From Acholeplasmataceae bacterium (GTDB lineage Bacteria; Bacillota_I; Bacilli_A; Acholeplasmatales; Acholeplasmataceae): a stretch of DNA of 64,000 bases. The position numbers and the translations under genes are program-made. Positions 28,181 to 37,405 of the stretch are shown here, piece by piece (position 1 is the first letter of the stretch; each line of letters begins with the position of its first letter). The DNA lies in contig JAIOQX010000002.1 in assembly GCA_021108415.1 (NCBI GenBank), positions 372,001 to 436,000 of the forward strand, written 5' to 3'. Below the pieces are notes generated by a model, which did no database searches, was not told where the DNA came from, and saw only the letters and a program-made list of their open reading frames with translations.

Positions 28181-29030
28181 AAGATAGTCCTCCTAATTGG
28201 TTGTTTCTAATATCTGTTAATATAATTTTATAGACACGTTCATAATCTATTTCTGCACCTTTTAATAGTGCACCTCTTTTTTGTCCAATGATATCTAGCA
28301 TCGTAACATACTCATCAACATCTAAAGCAATATCATATCTCTCTAAGAGTCTCTTTGGATAATATACTTTTAGAAAATCAAGTGCATATTTACATACATC
28401 ATCCATTGGCATAATATCATCTTTAATAGCACCTGTGATTGCTAAGTGATATCCGACTTTTTCATCTTCAAATTTCGGCCATAAGACCCCAGGTGTATCT
28501 AAAAGTTCAAAATTGGATCCTAATTTGATCCATTGTTGAGCTTTTGTGACACCAGGTTTATTTCCAGTTTTAGTTGCTTTTTTACCGGATAATGCATTAA
28601 TTAACGTGGATTTCCCGACATTAGGTATACCTAAGATCATTGTTCTAATTGGTCTATCTAATAGTCCTTTATCTCTATTTTTATCTATTTTTTCTTTTAA
28701 AACTTCTGATGCCTTATCATAGATTTTATTTGTGTTTGTTTGTGATTGTGAATCTATTTTTAAACTATAAAAACCTTGTTGTTCATAATAAGCCATATGC
28801 TCGTTTAATACATTTGAATCTGCTAAATCCATTTTATTAAACAGAAGTAAAATTGGTTTATGTTTTACCATTTTTAAGACATTTGGATTCATAGAGGATA
28901 ACGGTAATCTTGCATCTAGTAAGATCATCACGATATCCATGAGTTTTAATTTTTCTTTAATTTCACGAAACGATTTAAACATATGCCCTGGATACCATTG
29001 AATCTGTTTGGTCGTATTTTTTTTATCCAT
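28167..29030 (-). CDS. rbgA: Ribosome biogenesis GTPase RbgA (YlqF)
   Basis: 287 residues. It is a circularly permuted GTPase: the G4 motif 'LLFNKMDLAD' (about 60) comes before the G1 loop 'ILGIPNVGKSTLINAL' (about 132) and the G3 'LLDTPGVLWP'. 'IQWYPGHMFKSFREI' at the N terminus is typical of YlqF. It promotes a late step of 50S assembly. The neighbours lepB and rnhB match the known Bacillus gene order. Confidence 0.95.
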   Translation of the reverse strand: MDKKNTTKQIQWYPGHMFKSFREIKEKLKLMDIVMILLDARLPLSSMNPNVLKMVKHKPILLLFNKMDLADSNVLNEHMAYYEQQGFYSLKIDSQSQTNTNKIYDKASEVLKEKIDKNRDKGLLDRPIRTMILGIPNVGKSTLINALSGKKATKTGNKPGVTKAQQWIKLGSNFELLDTPGVLWPKFEDEKVGYHLAITGAIKDDIMPMDDVCKYALDFLKVYYPKRLLERYDIALDVDEYVTMLDIIGQKRGALLKGAEIDYERVYKIILTDIRNNQLGGLSFDRI

Positions 29031-29835
29031 TAGATATACCTCCTAAAGGCCATAGTTTATAAACAGCTTTACCTATAATGTCTTCTCTATGGATAGCACC
29101 AATATTTCTACTATCGTAGGAAAATGATTCATTATCACCAAATGCAAAGAATTGATCATCTCGTAAGACATTATTTTGATCAAGATATGACAACATTTTT
29201 AATCTACCTGGATCATCTACTTGATAGATTTGAAAATATTGGTTTTGATAGGTTTCACCATTAATTAAAATATGATACATATCGCTATCTCCTATTTCAT
29301 CAAAGGTAATGACATCTCCAGGAATAGCTACAACTCTTTTTACAAAGTAAACTTGATCTTTATCTTCATAGTCAGTTGATAGATTGACTTGAAATCCCGT
29401 GGTATCTAGATAACGGTCTGTAACATGAACCACGATCACATCATTTCTTTTGGGTACATAATTAAAATGATACATTAAAACACGTTCTCTATCTACTAAT
29501 GTTGGCTTCATTGATGAACCATCAACATTTGTTGGTAAAATAAAATACATAAAAATAATTAAAATAAACATCATTGATAAGCTTAAAAATATGAGCCAAT
29601 CTACAATTTCAAATTGATGTTTTTTTAAATAACTATCACTTAACTGTTCTTCTTTTCTTTTAAATAAGACAATATTAAATACGATAGTAGCCAAAGCTAC
29701 TATCGTTGTTATCGTGTAGATGATCATTGTCCATCCAATTGTTAATCTGCTCACTTCTAATGCATAAAGTAAAACTGCAACAAAGATTAATATGAACGTA
29801 ATGCTTAATTTAATATATGTGTGTCTTAATGTCAT
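29023..29835 (-). CDS. lepB: Signal peptidase I
   Basis: About 270 residues. Three N-terminal hydrophobic segments (about 10-28, 33-60, 84-106) precede the catalytic domain. The Ser region is 'NVDGSSMKPTL' (about 112) and the general base Lys region is 'YFVKRVVAIPGD' (about 167). 'FAFGDNESFSYDSRNIG' is the conserved box E. It cleaves secretory signal peptides, and by inference would also process the prophage coat and virion proteins. A TTG at 29841 is an alternative start, better spaced from AGGAT. Its end overlaps the rbgA start by 8 bp. Confidence 0.93.
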   Translation of the reverse strand: MTLRHTYIKLSITFILIFVAVLLYALEVSRLTIGWTMIIYTITTIVALATIVFNIVLFKRKEEQLSDSYLKKHQFEIVDWLIFLSLSMMFILIIFMYFILPTNVDGSSMKPTLVDRERVLMYHFNYVPKRNDVIVVHVTDRYLDTTGFQVNLSTDYEDKDQVYFVKRVVAIPGDVITFDEIGDSDMYHILINGETYQNQYFQIYQVDDPGRLKMLSYLDQNNVLRDDQFFAFGDNESFSYDSRNIGAIHREDIIGKAVYKLWPLGGISNG

Positions 29836-29855
29836 GATCAAATCTTATCCTAACT

Positions 29856-31937
29856 TTATTTTTTACCTAGTATTTGATTTAACTCATCATATGTAACTAA
29901 AACTTCTCTGGCTTTAGTTCCTTGTGATGCAGATACTATTGAGTAATATTCTAGCATTTCAACAATTTTTTGAGCTCTATTAAATCCAACTTCAAATTCT
30001 TTTTGAATACTATTGATTGATGCATTTTCTGTATCAACTACAAAATATGCGACATCTTCAAATAAATCATCAGATGCGATTTCTTTTAATTCTGCAAGTT
30101 GTTTTAACGCTTCATGTTCAAATATGTAATTTGCTGGATATCTTTCTCTAATATAATCGGTAGCTTGATAGATTTCATTATCTGGAATGTATGCTCCTTG
30201 TAGTCGATGTGGTCGATCACTTTTCTTAAATAACATATCACCTTTACCTAAAAGTGTTTCAGCACCTGCACCATCTAAAATGGTTGTTGAATCTACAAAA
30301 GATGCAACTTTAAAAGCGATTCTTACTGGAATATTAGATTTAATTGTTCCTTTAACAACATCGGTAGTAGGTCTTTGTGTTGCAACTAATAAATGGATAC
30401 CTGCAGCTCTTGCTTTTTGAGTGATTCTTTGGATTGCATTTTCAACATCATGTGCAGCAACCATCATTAAATCTGCTAACTCGTCAATGACGATAACAAT
30501 ATAAGGCATTTTAGGGTCATCAATTAACCCTCTTTTTACATTTGCATTAAATGATTTAATATCTCTAGCTCTACTTTGTGCAAATTTTTGATAACGTCTC
30601 TCCATTTCATCTACAGCCCAATTTAGAGCTTGAGAAGCCATTTTAACATCAGTGATAACTGGTGTTACTAAATGAGGTAAGTCATTATATGGCGTTAACT
30701 CAACCATTTTTGGATCGATTAAAATTAACTTTAAATCTTCTGGTGAGTTTTTGATAAGTAAACTAATTAAAATCGTGTTAACACAAACACTTTTACCACT
30801 ATTTGTAGCTCCAGCAATCAAACCATGTGGCATTGCTTGAATATCTGCATAAATACTTTCACCATCAATATCAACACCAAGCGCAACTTTTAGTGGATGA
30901 TCTTTATCAATTAAAAATGTTGGATTATCAATTACATTACCAAATGCAACAATTTCAGGAGTTTTATTAGGAACTTCTAACCCTACATAAGGTTTACCTG
31001 GAATTGGTGCTTCAATTCTTAATGATTTTGACGCAAGACTCATCATTAAGTTATCACTAATAGATAAAACTCTCTTAACATTTACACCTGGTTCTAAAGC
31101 TATTTCATATCTAGTTACAGTTGGACCTTTTTTACTTGATTTAACTTCACCTTCAATACCAAATTGTTGAAGGGTTGCGTTGATTACATCTATTTGATCA
31201 AGCAACCATTGAGGTTGCTCATTTAAGTCTCTATCTTTTTTTGAAAACATTGAGATGTTTGGAAATTGATAAGATTTAGTTTTCAAAGGTTCGCTTTTAA
31301 CAAATATTTCTTTTTCTTGATCATCTTTATCATCTAAAAATCCAAAGTTTGATATAACCACAGGTTTATCTGCTGGTTTTTCCCTTTTAAAGGTTTCAAC
31401 TTTAGGCTCACTAGAAACTTTAGGTTCTGGATTTAATTCTGGTCTTGGTGTAAAGATTCTTCTCTCTGGTTCAACTGGTTTTGCTTTAAAAGGCATTTCA
31501 TCTTGTTTTTCAACATGTTTCTCTGGTTTATGATACTTAGCACCAATTGGATTCATCATCTGTGGTTTTTTAACCTCTTCTTTTTTCTCCTTAGCAGAAG
31601 GAACAAAATCTGATGGTCCAAAATACTCACTTCTAGTCTTATGAGACACAATGTTAGAAAACTCATAATATTTAGTTCCATACTTTTCAATTGCTTGTTC
31701 ATCTGACATCTTATGCTTTGTTCTAAACGCATCAAATCGTCTAGTCGTATCTCCAGTATTTTTCACTGTAAAGGGAACAGTCACAATATCTTTTACTTGA
31801 TGACCAAAAATAGGTGAGACAAAATGGTCTGTTTTATAAGTCTTTTTACCTCTAATACCTTCAATTTTTGCAAATTGAAAAATGGTAAATACTGGCTTTG
31901 TTGTATTTAGTTGCAAGTTATCTTTTTGTTTTTTCAT
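29856..31937 (-). CDS. FtsK/SpoIIIE-family DNA translocase without membrane domain
   Basis: 693 residues. The motor core has Walker A 'IAGATNSGKSVCVNTIL' (about 378), Walker B 'YIVIVIDELADLMMVA' and 'ATQRPTTDVVKG', and the C-terminal winged-helix gamma domain 'FNRAQKIVEMLEYYSIV' that reads polarity sequences. Standard FtsK/SpoIIIE has four N-terminal membrane spans; here the first 230 residues are charged and Pro/Lys-rich with none. The start overlaps by 4 bp a gene for a membrane-anchored protein, which could be the missing anchor. The protein would pump chromosomal DNA at division. Confidence 0.93.
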   Translation of the reverse strand: MKKQKDNLQLNTTKPVFTIFQFAKIEGIRGKKTYKTDHFVSPIFGHQVKDIVTVPFTVKNTGDTTRRFDAFRTKHKMSDEQAIEKYGTKYYEFSNIVSHKTRSEYFGPSDFVPSAKEKKEEVKKPQMMNPIGAKYHKPEKHVEKQDEMPFKAKPVEPERRIFTPRPELNPEPKVSSEPKVETFKREKPADKPVVISNFGFLDDKDDQEKEIFVKSEPLKTKSYQFPNISMFSKKDRDLNEQPQWLLDQIDVINATLQQFGIEGEVKSSKKGPTVTRYEIALEPGVNVKRVLSISDNLMMSLASKSLRIEAPIPGKPYVGLEVPNKTPEIVAFGNVIDNPTFLIDKDHPLKVALGVDIDGESIYADIQAMPHGLIAGATNSGKSVCVNTILISLLIKNSPEDLKLILIDPKMVELTPYNDLPHLVTPVITDVKMASQALNWAVDEMERRYQKFAQSRARDIKSFNANVKRGLIDDPKMPYIVIVIDELADLMMVAAHDVENAIQRITQKARAAGIHLLVATQRPTTDVVKGTIKSNIPVRIAFKVASFVDSTTILDGAGAETLLGKGDMLFKKSDRPHRLQGAYIPDNEIYQATDYIRERYPANYIFEHEALKQLAELKEIASDDLFEDVAYFVVDTENASINSIQKEFEVGFNRAQKIVEMLEYYSIVSASQGTKAREVLVTYDELNQILGKK

Positions 31938-32707
31938 ATTTGTTTACCTGCATTTTCTAAGTCTTCTGTAATGTCATTATATATATCATCAATGCCTGTA
32001 TCAATTGTTTTTTCAACGTTAAACACTTTTTTAGAATATATTTTATATGTTTCTTCACCTGTAATTGCGATGATAGCTAAACCAATTCTAACCATAATAA
32101 TATTTATTGCTGTTTCTTTAGTTAACTTTCTTACCCAATAAACAGGATTGACTGCATTGATTACTGCAACAGCAGTTTTTGTGACCGCAGAATATTTCTT
32201 TGCTGCTTTAACAAATTTATTATTATCAAATTTAGTTTTTGTTTCATTAAGTTCATAAATCTTAGCTAAGGTTAACCCTTTAGTCATTCTTAGAATTTTC
32301 CCTTTTAAGAGTTCTTCTACACGATCTGTGATGTAATGTGCTAAGGTTAACGATTCATCAACGGTTAGTTCCAAGTAAGGGTATTTAGAATTTGGATAAA
32401 ATTTCTTCGCAATATCTACAGCTAATTCAGCACTGATGTTTTGTAAATGTTTTGCATAGCCAACTTCATTTCTAATGTCTTTATCTTTAAACAGTTTTTG
32501 TCCATCTTGGATCAACCATTTGATTTCTTCTTCATCAATATCAGTTTCATCAGCTTTTCTTAATTTTAAACCCTTGTTTAAACTTCTTAAAACTGCATAA
32601 AGGTAAATAAGGAGCAGTAATAAAAATCCAAAACTGACCCCAATTAAAAAGCTTATTAACATTGAGAAATCTATGACAATAGGTCCTATACTTAAGAAAA
32701 TTTGCAT
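31934..32707 (-). CDS. Membrane-anchored protein of unknown function, coupled to the DNA translocase
   Basis: 257 residues. A strong N-terminal membrane segment (about 10-40, ISFLIGVSFGFLLLLLIYLY) is followed by a soluble part with 'YPYLELTVDESLTLAHYI', then weaker hydrophobic stretches near 170-220. I do not recognise a family. It is directly upstream of, and overlaps, the FtsK-like gene lacking its own membrane domain; a role as partner or anchor is a reasonable but untested idea. Confidence 0.75.
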   Translation of the reverse strand: MQIFLSIGPIVIDFSMLISFLIGVSFGFLLLLLIYLYAVLRSLNKGLKLRKADETDIDEEEIKWLIQDGQKLFKDKDIRNEVGYAKHLQNISAELAVDIAKKFYPNSKYPYLELTVDESLTLAHYITDRVEELLKGKILRMTKGLTLAKIYELNETKTKFDNNKFVKAAKKYSAVTKTAVAVINAVNPVYWVRKLTKETAINIIMVRIGLAIIAITGEETYKIYSKKVFNVEKTIDTGIDDIYNDITEDLENAGKQI

Positions 32708-32769
32708 GAAATCAACTCCTATGTATTATTATATCATTAAAATGATATAACATAAAGTATGTAGATAGC

Positions 32770-32801
32770 AAAAAAAAGTTGAACCTAATTGTTCAACTTT
32801 T
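32770..32801 (-). terminator. Terminator of the pilus operon
   Basis: On the minus strand AAAAGTTGAACA-ATTA-GGTTCAACTTTTTTTT gives a stem with a T-run just after the PilO-like gene. Confidence 0.85.
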
Positions 32802-32811
32802 GATATGTTAT

Positions 32812-33369
32812 TTAAACCGAATAATAAAAACCGAAAATCACAAATTCTATTTGAAGACCACCATCAGTTAAGTAGGAAGCTTGAACGGTTGAAATGTAAT
32901 AAAAATGATCTAGAGCTAAAAGTTGATTCATAAATTCAAGTGCATCAGCTTGATCATCTGCAACAAATGAAACAGTAATTCTTACATTCTTTAATTCTTC
33001 TGGTTGCTCATCTTCAAATGGAGAGGAGACATCATTTACTAATGTTGTTCTAAAGTTTTCCGCCAATGATAGACCACTTAGATTCTGTGCAGTTGTAATA
33101 TCATTTTGAATGGATTGTGGTGCATATGAAACAGGTATAAACGGCATTAATTCGCCAATTTCTAGATATGTATCAGTTTCTTCAGAAGCTAAGATTTGGT
33201 TAATTTGATTTCTTAAGATAATCTCATTTGCTTCCAATTCGTTAAGTCTATTGTTTTGTGTTAAATTAATTAAATAGTAACCCAAAACCACTGCAATAAA
33301 AATTAAAATCATAAACGGTAATGCTTTTGTTTTTGAAAGTTTTTTCCCAAATACATTATACTTACGCAT
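32812..33369 (-). CDS. pilO: PilO-like type IV pilus inner-membrane protein
   Basis: 185 residues with one N-terminal membrane span (about 18-36, FMILIFIAVVLGYYLINL). A coiled coil (about 38-60, NRLNELEANEIILRNQI) and an alpha/beta domain of ferredoxin-like type ('VRITVSFVADDQADALEFMNQLLAL') follow. This is the layout of PilO, which pairs with PilN to connect the cytoplasmic PilM ring with the pilus. Sequence identity to named PilO is not claimed; the gene order after a PilM-PilN gene supports it. Its start overlaps that gene by 8 bp. Confidence 0.75.
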   Translation of the reverse strand: MRKYNVFGKKLSKTKALPFMILIFIAVVLGYYLINLTQNNRLNELEANEIILRNQINQILASEETDTYLEIGELMPFIPVSYAPQSIQNDITTAQNLSGLSLAENFRTTLVNDVSSPFEDEQPEELKNVRITVSFVADDQADALEFMNQLLALDHFYYISTVQASYLTDGGLQIEFVIFGFYYSV

Positions 33370-34816
33370 GATATAGAGTCACCTCCAATACAAACTCAGA
33401 TATGACATCGATTTCAGGTGTTGATATAATCCAACGGTGATCATCATCTATATATTCAGATACTCCATATGCTTCATATATAGCTAAAACATATTCATCT
33501 ATGTCAAATCTTGTAGTACCAGTAACTGTAATTACTAAAGTTTTTTCGCTTGCATTTCCATCAAAAGTTACTAAATTGACTTCTGGGTTTAGTTGACTGA
33601 TGAGATCAGATACATAGGGTTCATAAGATTTTTCTGATTGCATGAGACTATCATATATCTGATTAAAAACAATTTGATCAGGTGTATATCCATTAGATGC
33701 AGGTAAATCTCTTTGCAAAATATACAATTGATTTTGTAACCCTTGATTTAAGTTTTGTTGATTTGTTATATCTTCATTAAATAAGAAAAACGGAATATAA
33801 AGCAATGCAACAGATGCAAATATTAAGAATGAAAATACCATTAAATAATTCCCACGAATATTTACTTTTTTAATGCGTTCTAACTTAAACTCAAAATTAA
33901 ACTGGAATTGAACATCTTTTGTTTTTACAGATGCATAAGGTAAATAACATCCTTTAGGTAATGTTTTTTTTAATGCATTGACACCTTTAAAATCATATAA
34001 AGATGTATTAAAGTCTTTGAGTTGTTTAACAACACCTTTTTTTATATCTTCATCATTAAAATGGTCTGCTAGATTGAATATTACAATATCTTCTACTTCT
34101 AAAGCACCTTTTGTCATATTGTATTTATAATAATTTGCGATTCTTTCAATATAGTTCTCTAAGATGAGTTGTGGATCTCTATTTGATCCATCACATTCTT
34201 CTATCATTTGAAAGATTGGTGTATCATTTACAAAGATTTGCATCGCAACTAATTTATTATATAAAGTTACAATCATAATTTGATTAGACTTACTTACAGT
34301 ATTTTCTTTATATAACTCATATAAAGAAAGTGCAGGTAAATCAAAGGTTACTTCTTTAGCTCCTAATTTTTCAAATACATCATAATAGTCATGAAGTAAA
34401 TTTTCATCAGTGATTAAAGCTAAAGCTTTAACACTTTCTTCATCTTCTTTTTGAATAAAATGAGACATAGCCGCTGTTTCAAAAGGAAAATAGATCTTTT
34501 TGTCTGTTTGATCTAAGACATATTGCTCTATTGATTTCTTTTGCAAATCACTTTTAGCAATAGATAAACTTCTAATCAATAAGTTTTGATCATGGATCAA
34601 AATATTGATGCTTCTTAATTTTATCTTGTGCTCTTTTAAATTATCAAATAAAAGTTGATATAAAATTTCAGGTTCTTTAATATATCCGTTAACGACAACT
34701 CCCTCAGGAAGATCAATCGAATCAAATAAAGATGTATCTAAATCATTACTTTCAGTAAAATAGGTACATTTAAAATCTGATATAAAAACAGTCATATTTT
34801 CTTTTTTAGTTGGCAA
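33362..34816 (-). CDS. PilM-PilN fusion protein of type IV pilus
   Basis: 484 residues. Residues about 1-290 look like the actin-fold PilM ('INILIHDQNLLIRSL', 'KALALITDENLLHDYYDVFEKLGA'). A membrane span at about 318-338 (LMVFSFLIFASVALLYIPFF), a coiled coil (about 345-370) and a PilN-type domain up to the end follow. In most bacteria PilM and PilN are separate and bind each other through the PilN N terminus; here they are one chain. The start is a TTG with GGGATGTGA upstream; the ATG at 34795 lacks such a site. The following gene is PilO-like. Confidence 0.75.
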   Translation of the reverse strand: MPTKKENMTVFISDFKCTYFTESNDLDTSLFDSIDLPEGVVVNGYIKEPEILYQLLFDNLKEHKIKLRSINILIHDQNLLIRSLSIAKSDLQKKSIEQYVLDQTDKKIYFPFETAAMSHFIQKEDEESVKALALITDENLLHDYYDVFEKLGAKEVTFDLPALSLYELYKENTVSKSNQIMIVTLYNKLVAMQIFVNDTPIFQMIEECDGSNRDPQLILENYIERIANYYKYNMTKGALEVEDIVIFNLADHFNDEDIKKGVVKQLKDFNTSLYDFKGVNALKKTLPKGCYLPYASVKTKDVQFQFNFEFKLERIKKVNIRGNYLMVFSFLIFASVALLYIPFFLFNEDITNQQNLNQGLQNQLYILQRDLPASNGYTPDQIVFNQIYDSLMQSEKSYEPYVSDLISQLNPEVNLVTFDGNASEKTLVITVTGTTRFDIDEYVLAIYEAYGVSEYIDDDHRWIISTPEIDVISEFVLEVTLYHA

Positions 34817-34820
34817 AATA

Positions 34821-35573
34821 TCACATCCCTAATAATTTTAAATACCAGTTTATCATTTGTGTACCATATAAGTAACAAATATAAACAGATAGTGAAATAA
34901 ACGGCACTAATGGCAAGTATTTATCTTTGTCTTTCATAAAAATTATACCATATAACAAACCAAATAATGATGCAAGAAATAAAGATAGTATACCTTCAGG
35001 AAATTTTAAGAATAATCCAATAAAGATATATAACTTAATATCTCCACCACCTAATGCATCTTTTTTAAAATATGCTTTAGCTAAAATCGCAATCAAATAT
35101 AGTAGTAAAAATAAGATTGCACTAGATAATAAATATGGCCAAAAATCTTTATCAAATACTCTAATAAGCACTATCGGAATGAGACCAATCATCCATATCC
35201 TATCAATTACTATCATTTGATCCAAATCAGCAATCGTTTCAATAATTAAAACAGATAGCAATACAATTAATATATAAAAATCTAAACTAAATCCATAAAT
35301 TAAAAATGATACTGTAAATAATAAGCCACCTATAATTTCATAGATAAGATGTTTATACCCTATTTTATTACCGCACTCATTACACTTACCCCTATTGACT
35401 AGAAACCCTATAATAGGAAGCACATCAAGTAAGTTTAGTTTTTTTTCACAATGATCACAATGTGAATGTCCTAACAATGTTTCACCTTTTGGAATTCTGA
35501 TTGCGACCACATGAAAAAATGATGTAAAAAGAGCTCCAAATAAAAATATAAAGATTGCATATACAGCTACCAT
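34821..35573 (-). CDS. pilD: Prepilin peptidase / N-methyltransferase
   Basis: 250 residues with multiple membrane spans. The zinc-binding cysteines 'CDHCEKKLNLLDVLPIIG' and 'CNECGNKIGY' lie at about 40-75. The catalytic Asp motifs are 'TIADLDQMIVID' (about 118) and 'LGGGDIKLYIFIG' (about 172), fitting the GxGD aspartate peptidases. It removes prepilin leaders and methylates the new N terminus. I chose the ATG at 35573, which has AAGGAG eight bases before it. Confidence 0.95.
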   Translation of the reverse strand: MVAVYAIFIFLFGALFTSFFHVVAIRIPKGETLLGHSHCDHCEKKLNLLDVLPIIGFLVNRGKCNECGNKIGYKHLIYEIIGGLLFTVSFLIYGFSLDFYILIVLLSVLIIETIADLDQMIVIDRIWMIGLIPIVLIRVFDKDFWPYLLSSAILFLLLYLIAILAKAYFKKDALGGGDIKLYIFIGLFLKFPEGILSLFLASLFGLLYGIIFMKDKDKYLPLVPFISLSVYICYLYGTQMINWYLKLLGM

Positions 35574-35607
35574 AGTCAAAGCTCCTTACTTGTATGTGCT
35601 TTTTAAA

Positions 35608-35644
35608 AAAAAGGAGGTATCTTTAACAAGAAAGCCTCCTTTAT
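35608..35644 (-). terminator. Partial terminator between pilin and prepilin peptidase genes
   Basis: On the minus strand AAAGGAGG and CCTCCTTTTTTTTT form a stem around a loop of about 20 nt. It may hold back most transcripts, so that the pilin is made in excess over downstream machinery. Confidence 0.65.
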
Positions 35645-35660
35645 TTATTTAGTAGTATAA

Positions 35661-36074
35661 TTATTCGTTAACTACGTACTCAGAGCCACTAACATCAATA
35701 TTTGTAGTATTAACCCAAAGATCAGCTATAACTGAAGTTGCTGCTACTTCTGTATGGAATGTTACTGTTGATCCAACTACTTTAACATGAGTGATTTGTT
35801 CTCCACCTGAAGCAGTTCCAAATGTGTTACTACCCAAGTCGATATCTAAATCTGCAAGTGCATAGATTCCAGTAGCTGAATTTTCACTTAAATGATAAGT
35901 CTTAGCTGCAGCTTCTACATTTTGCAATGTTGCAATATCAGCTTTTTCTTGTTGTCTTTCAATAAGACCACCAATTGTAGGAACAGCTATCGCTGCAATA
36001 ATCCCTAAAATAACAACCACTGCTAGTAATTCTACTAACGTCACACCTTTTTTATTTCTTAAAGCTTTTAACAT
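35661..36074 (-). CDS. Major type IV pilin / ComGC-like pseudopilin
   Basis: 137 residues from the ATG at 36074, which has GGAGGAAG upstream. The prepilin leader MLKALRNKKG is short and basic; cleavage after Gly gives 'VTLVELLAVVVILGIIAAIA' with Glu at position 5. The first mature residue is Val instead of Phe. The C-terminal globular part ('DIATLQNVEAAAKTYHL', then beta strands) is small, with no disulfide Cys. It would be the main fibre subunit, processed by the adjacent peptidase. Confidence 0.9.
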   Translation of the reverse strand: MLKALRNKKGVTLVELLAVVVILGIIAAIAVPTIGGLIERQQEKADIATLQNVEAAAKTYHLSENSATGIYALADLDIDLGSNTFGTASGGEQITHVKVVGSTVTFHTEVAATSVIADLWVNTTNIDVSGSEYVVNE

Positions 36075-36174
36075 AATTTCTTCCTCCGCTTTCTTTTTAA
36101 ATCTTACATATATATTATTATTAATTTTTTTAAAAGTCAATTAATTTTTCATTAATTAAGAAAAACGTAATAAA

Positions 36175-37395
36175 CTAGATTTGCGTACCTAAAGTCAACA
36201 TCGGTAACATAATCGCTAAAATCATTACCCCAACAATCGCATAAACCAATATTAACAAGATAGGTTGTAGACTGTTTTTTAATTGTTGTATCCTAATTTC
36301 ACTTATCCCATTATAATACTCGCTTAGATTGGCCATAAGCTTTGGTATATCACCTGTTTTTTCACCAGTAGCAATCATTTTAGCCATAATTGGATCAATA
36401 TATGGACTTTCTTCAAATGATTTACTGAAAGGTTTCCCGTCTTGTAAATAATCTAGTGTTTTACTGATCAAGGCTTTATACACATCATGTTCTAAAATAT
36501 CTTTTGTCGTTTCTAAAGCTTGCATCGAATGGATGCCATTAGATAGCATTTGTGATAGAGAGTTAGCAATTAAGATTTGATTTGTCATTTGTATTAATGA
36601 TCCAAAGACTGGAAGTTTTAATAATCCTAATTGAATATAATAATGAAATTTTTCATTGTATTTGTTTAACATATAAAAACCAAAACCAAATAATGCAATG
36701 CCACCAAATATAAATATAGCATATGCTTGGAAAAAATCACCTGTATCTATAAAAAATTTAGTAATTGGTGGTAATTCTGCATCACCAAATGACGCAAACA
36801 AACCCGTAATGTTTGGAAAAACAAATAATAACATACCTATAGAGATAACAATTGCTGCACCTAAATAGATTAATGGCATTCTAGTTGCACCTTTAATCTC
36901 AGCTGATAACTTCATTTGTGATTCATAATATGCTGCCATTTTTAATATAGTTTGTGGTAACTCACCAGATAGTTCTCCTACTTTTGTCATTTGAATGAGT
37001 AAGTTAGGAAATTCTTTAGGTCTTTTTGCCATACCAGCTGACAATAAATTCCCATTATAAACTTGTTGATACAATTCAAAATATAGTTTTCTAATATTTT
37101 TATTATCTTGCTGCAAACTTAATAATTCTAGTGCAGCTAATAATTTAACACCTGAATTTAAAAGAGATCCTAATTGCTTTAAAAAGAAAACTAATTGTTT
37201 TGGTTTAATTAGACGACCAAAAGTAATTTGTTCTAAATATGTGATTACATTCTTATATTCACTAATACTTTTTACTTTATAGTTCTTTGCTTGTAAATAT
37301 CTAATACAAACACTTTTACTTAAAGCTTCCATTCTACCTTTAATTGTCTTACCATCAGCATTGATGACTATATATTTAAAGTTTCTTAGTTGCAA
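36175..37395 (-). CDS. pilC: Type IV pilus inner-membrane platform protein PilC/ComGB/GspF
   Basis: 406 residues with two GspF-type helical domains (about 70-190 and 270-390) and three membrane spans (about 170-192, 215-240, 375-400). Visible family parts are 'FFLKQLGSLLNSGVKLLAALELL' spread over 70-92, 'MAKMIATGEKTGDIP' and 'LQPILLILVYAIVGVMILA'. It is the platform on which pilins are inserted, driven by the ATPase encoded 10 bp upstream. Confidence 0.95.
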   Translation of the reverse strand: MQLRNFKYIVINADGKTIKGRMEALSKSVCIRYLQAKNYKVKSISEYKNVITYLEQITFGRLIKPKQLVFFLKQLGSLLNSGVKLLAALELLSLQQDNKNIRKLYFELYQQVYNGNLLSAGMAKRPKEFPNLLIQMTKVGELSGELPQTILKMAAYYESQMKLSAEIKGATRMPLIYLGAAIVISIGMLLFVFPNITGLFASFGDAELPPITKFFIDTGDFFQAYAIFIFGGIALFGFGFYMLNKYNEKFHYYIQLGLLKLPVFGSLIQMTNQILIANSLSQMLSNGIHSMQALETTKDILEHDVYKALISKTLDYLQDGKPFSKSFEESPYIDPIMAKMIATGEKTGDIPKLMANLSEYYNGISEIRIQQLKNSLQPILLILVYAIVGVMILAIMLPMLTLGTQI

Positions 37396-37405
37396 AATAT
37401 CCCTC

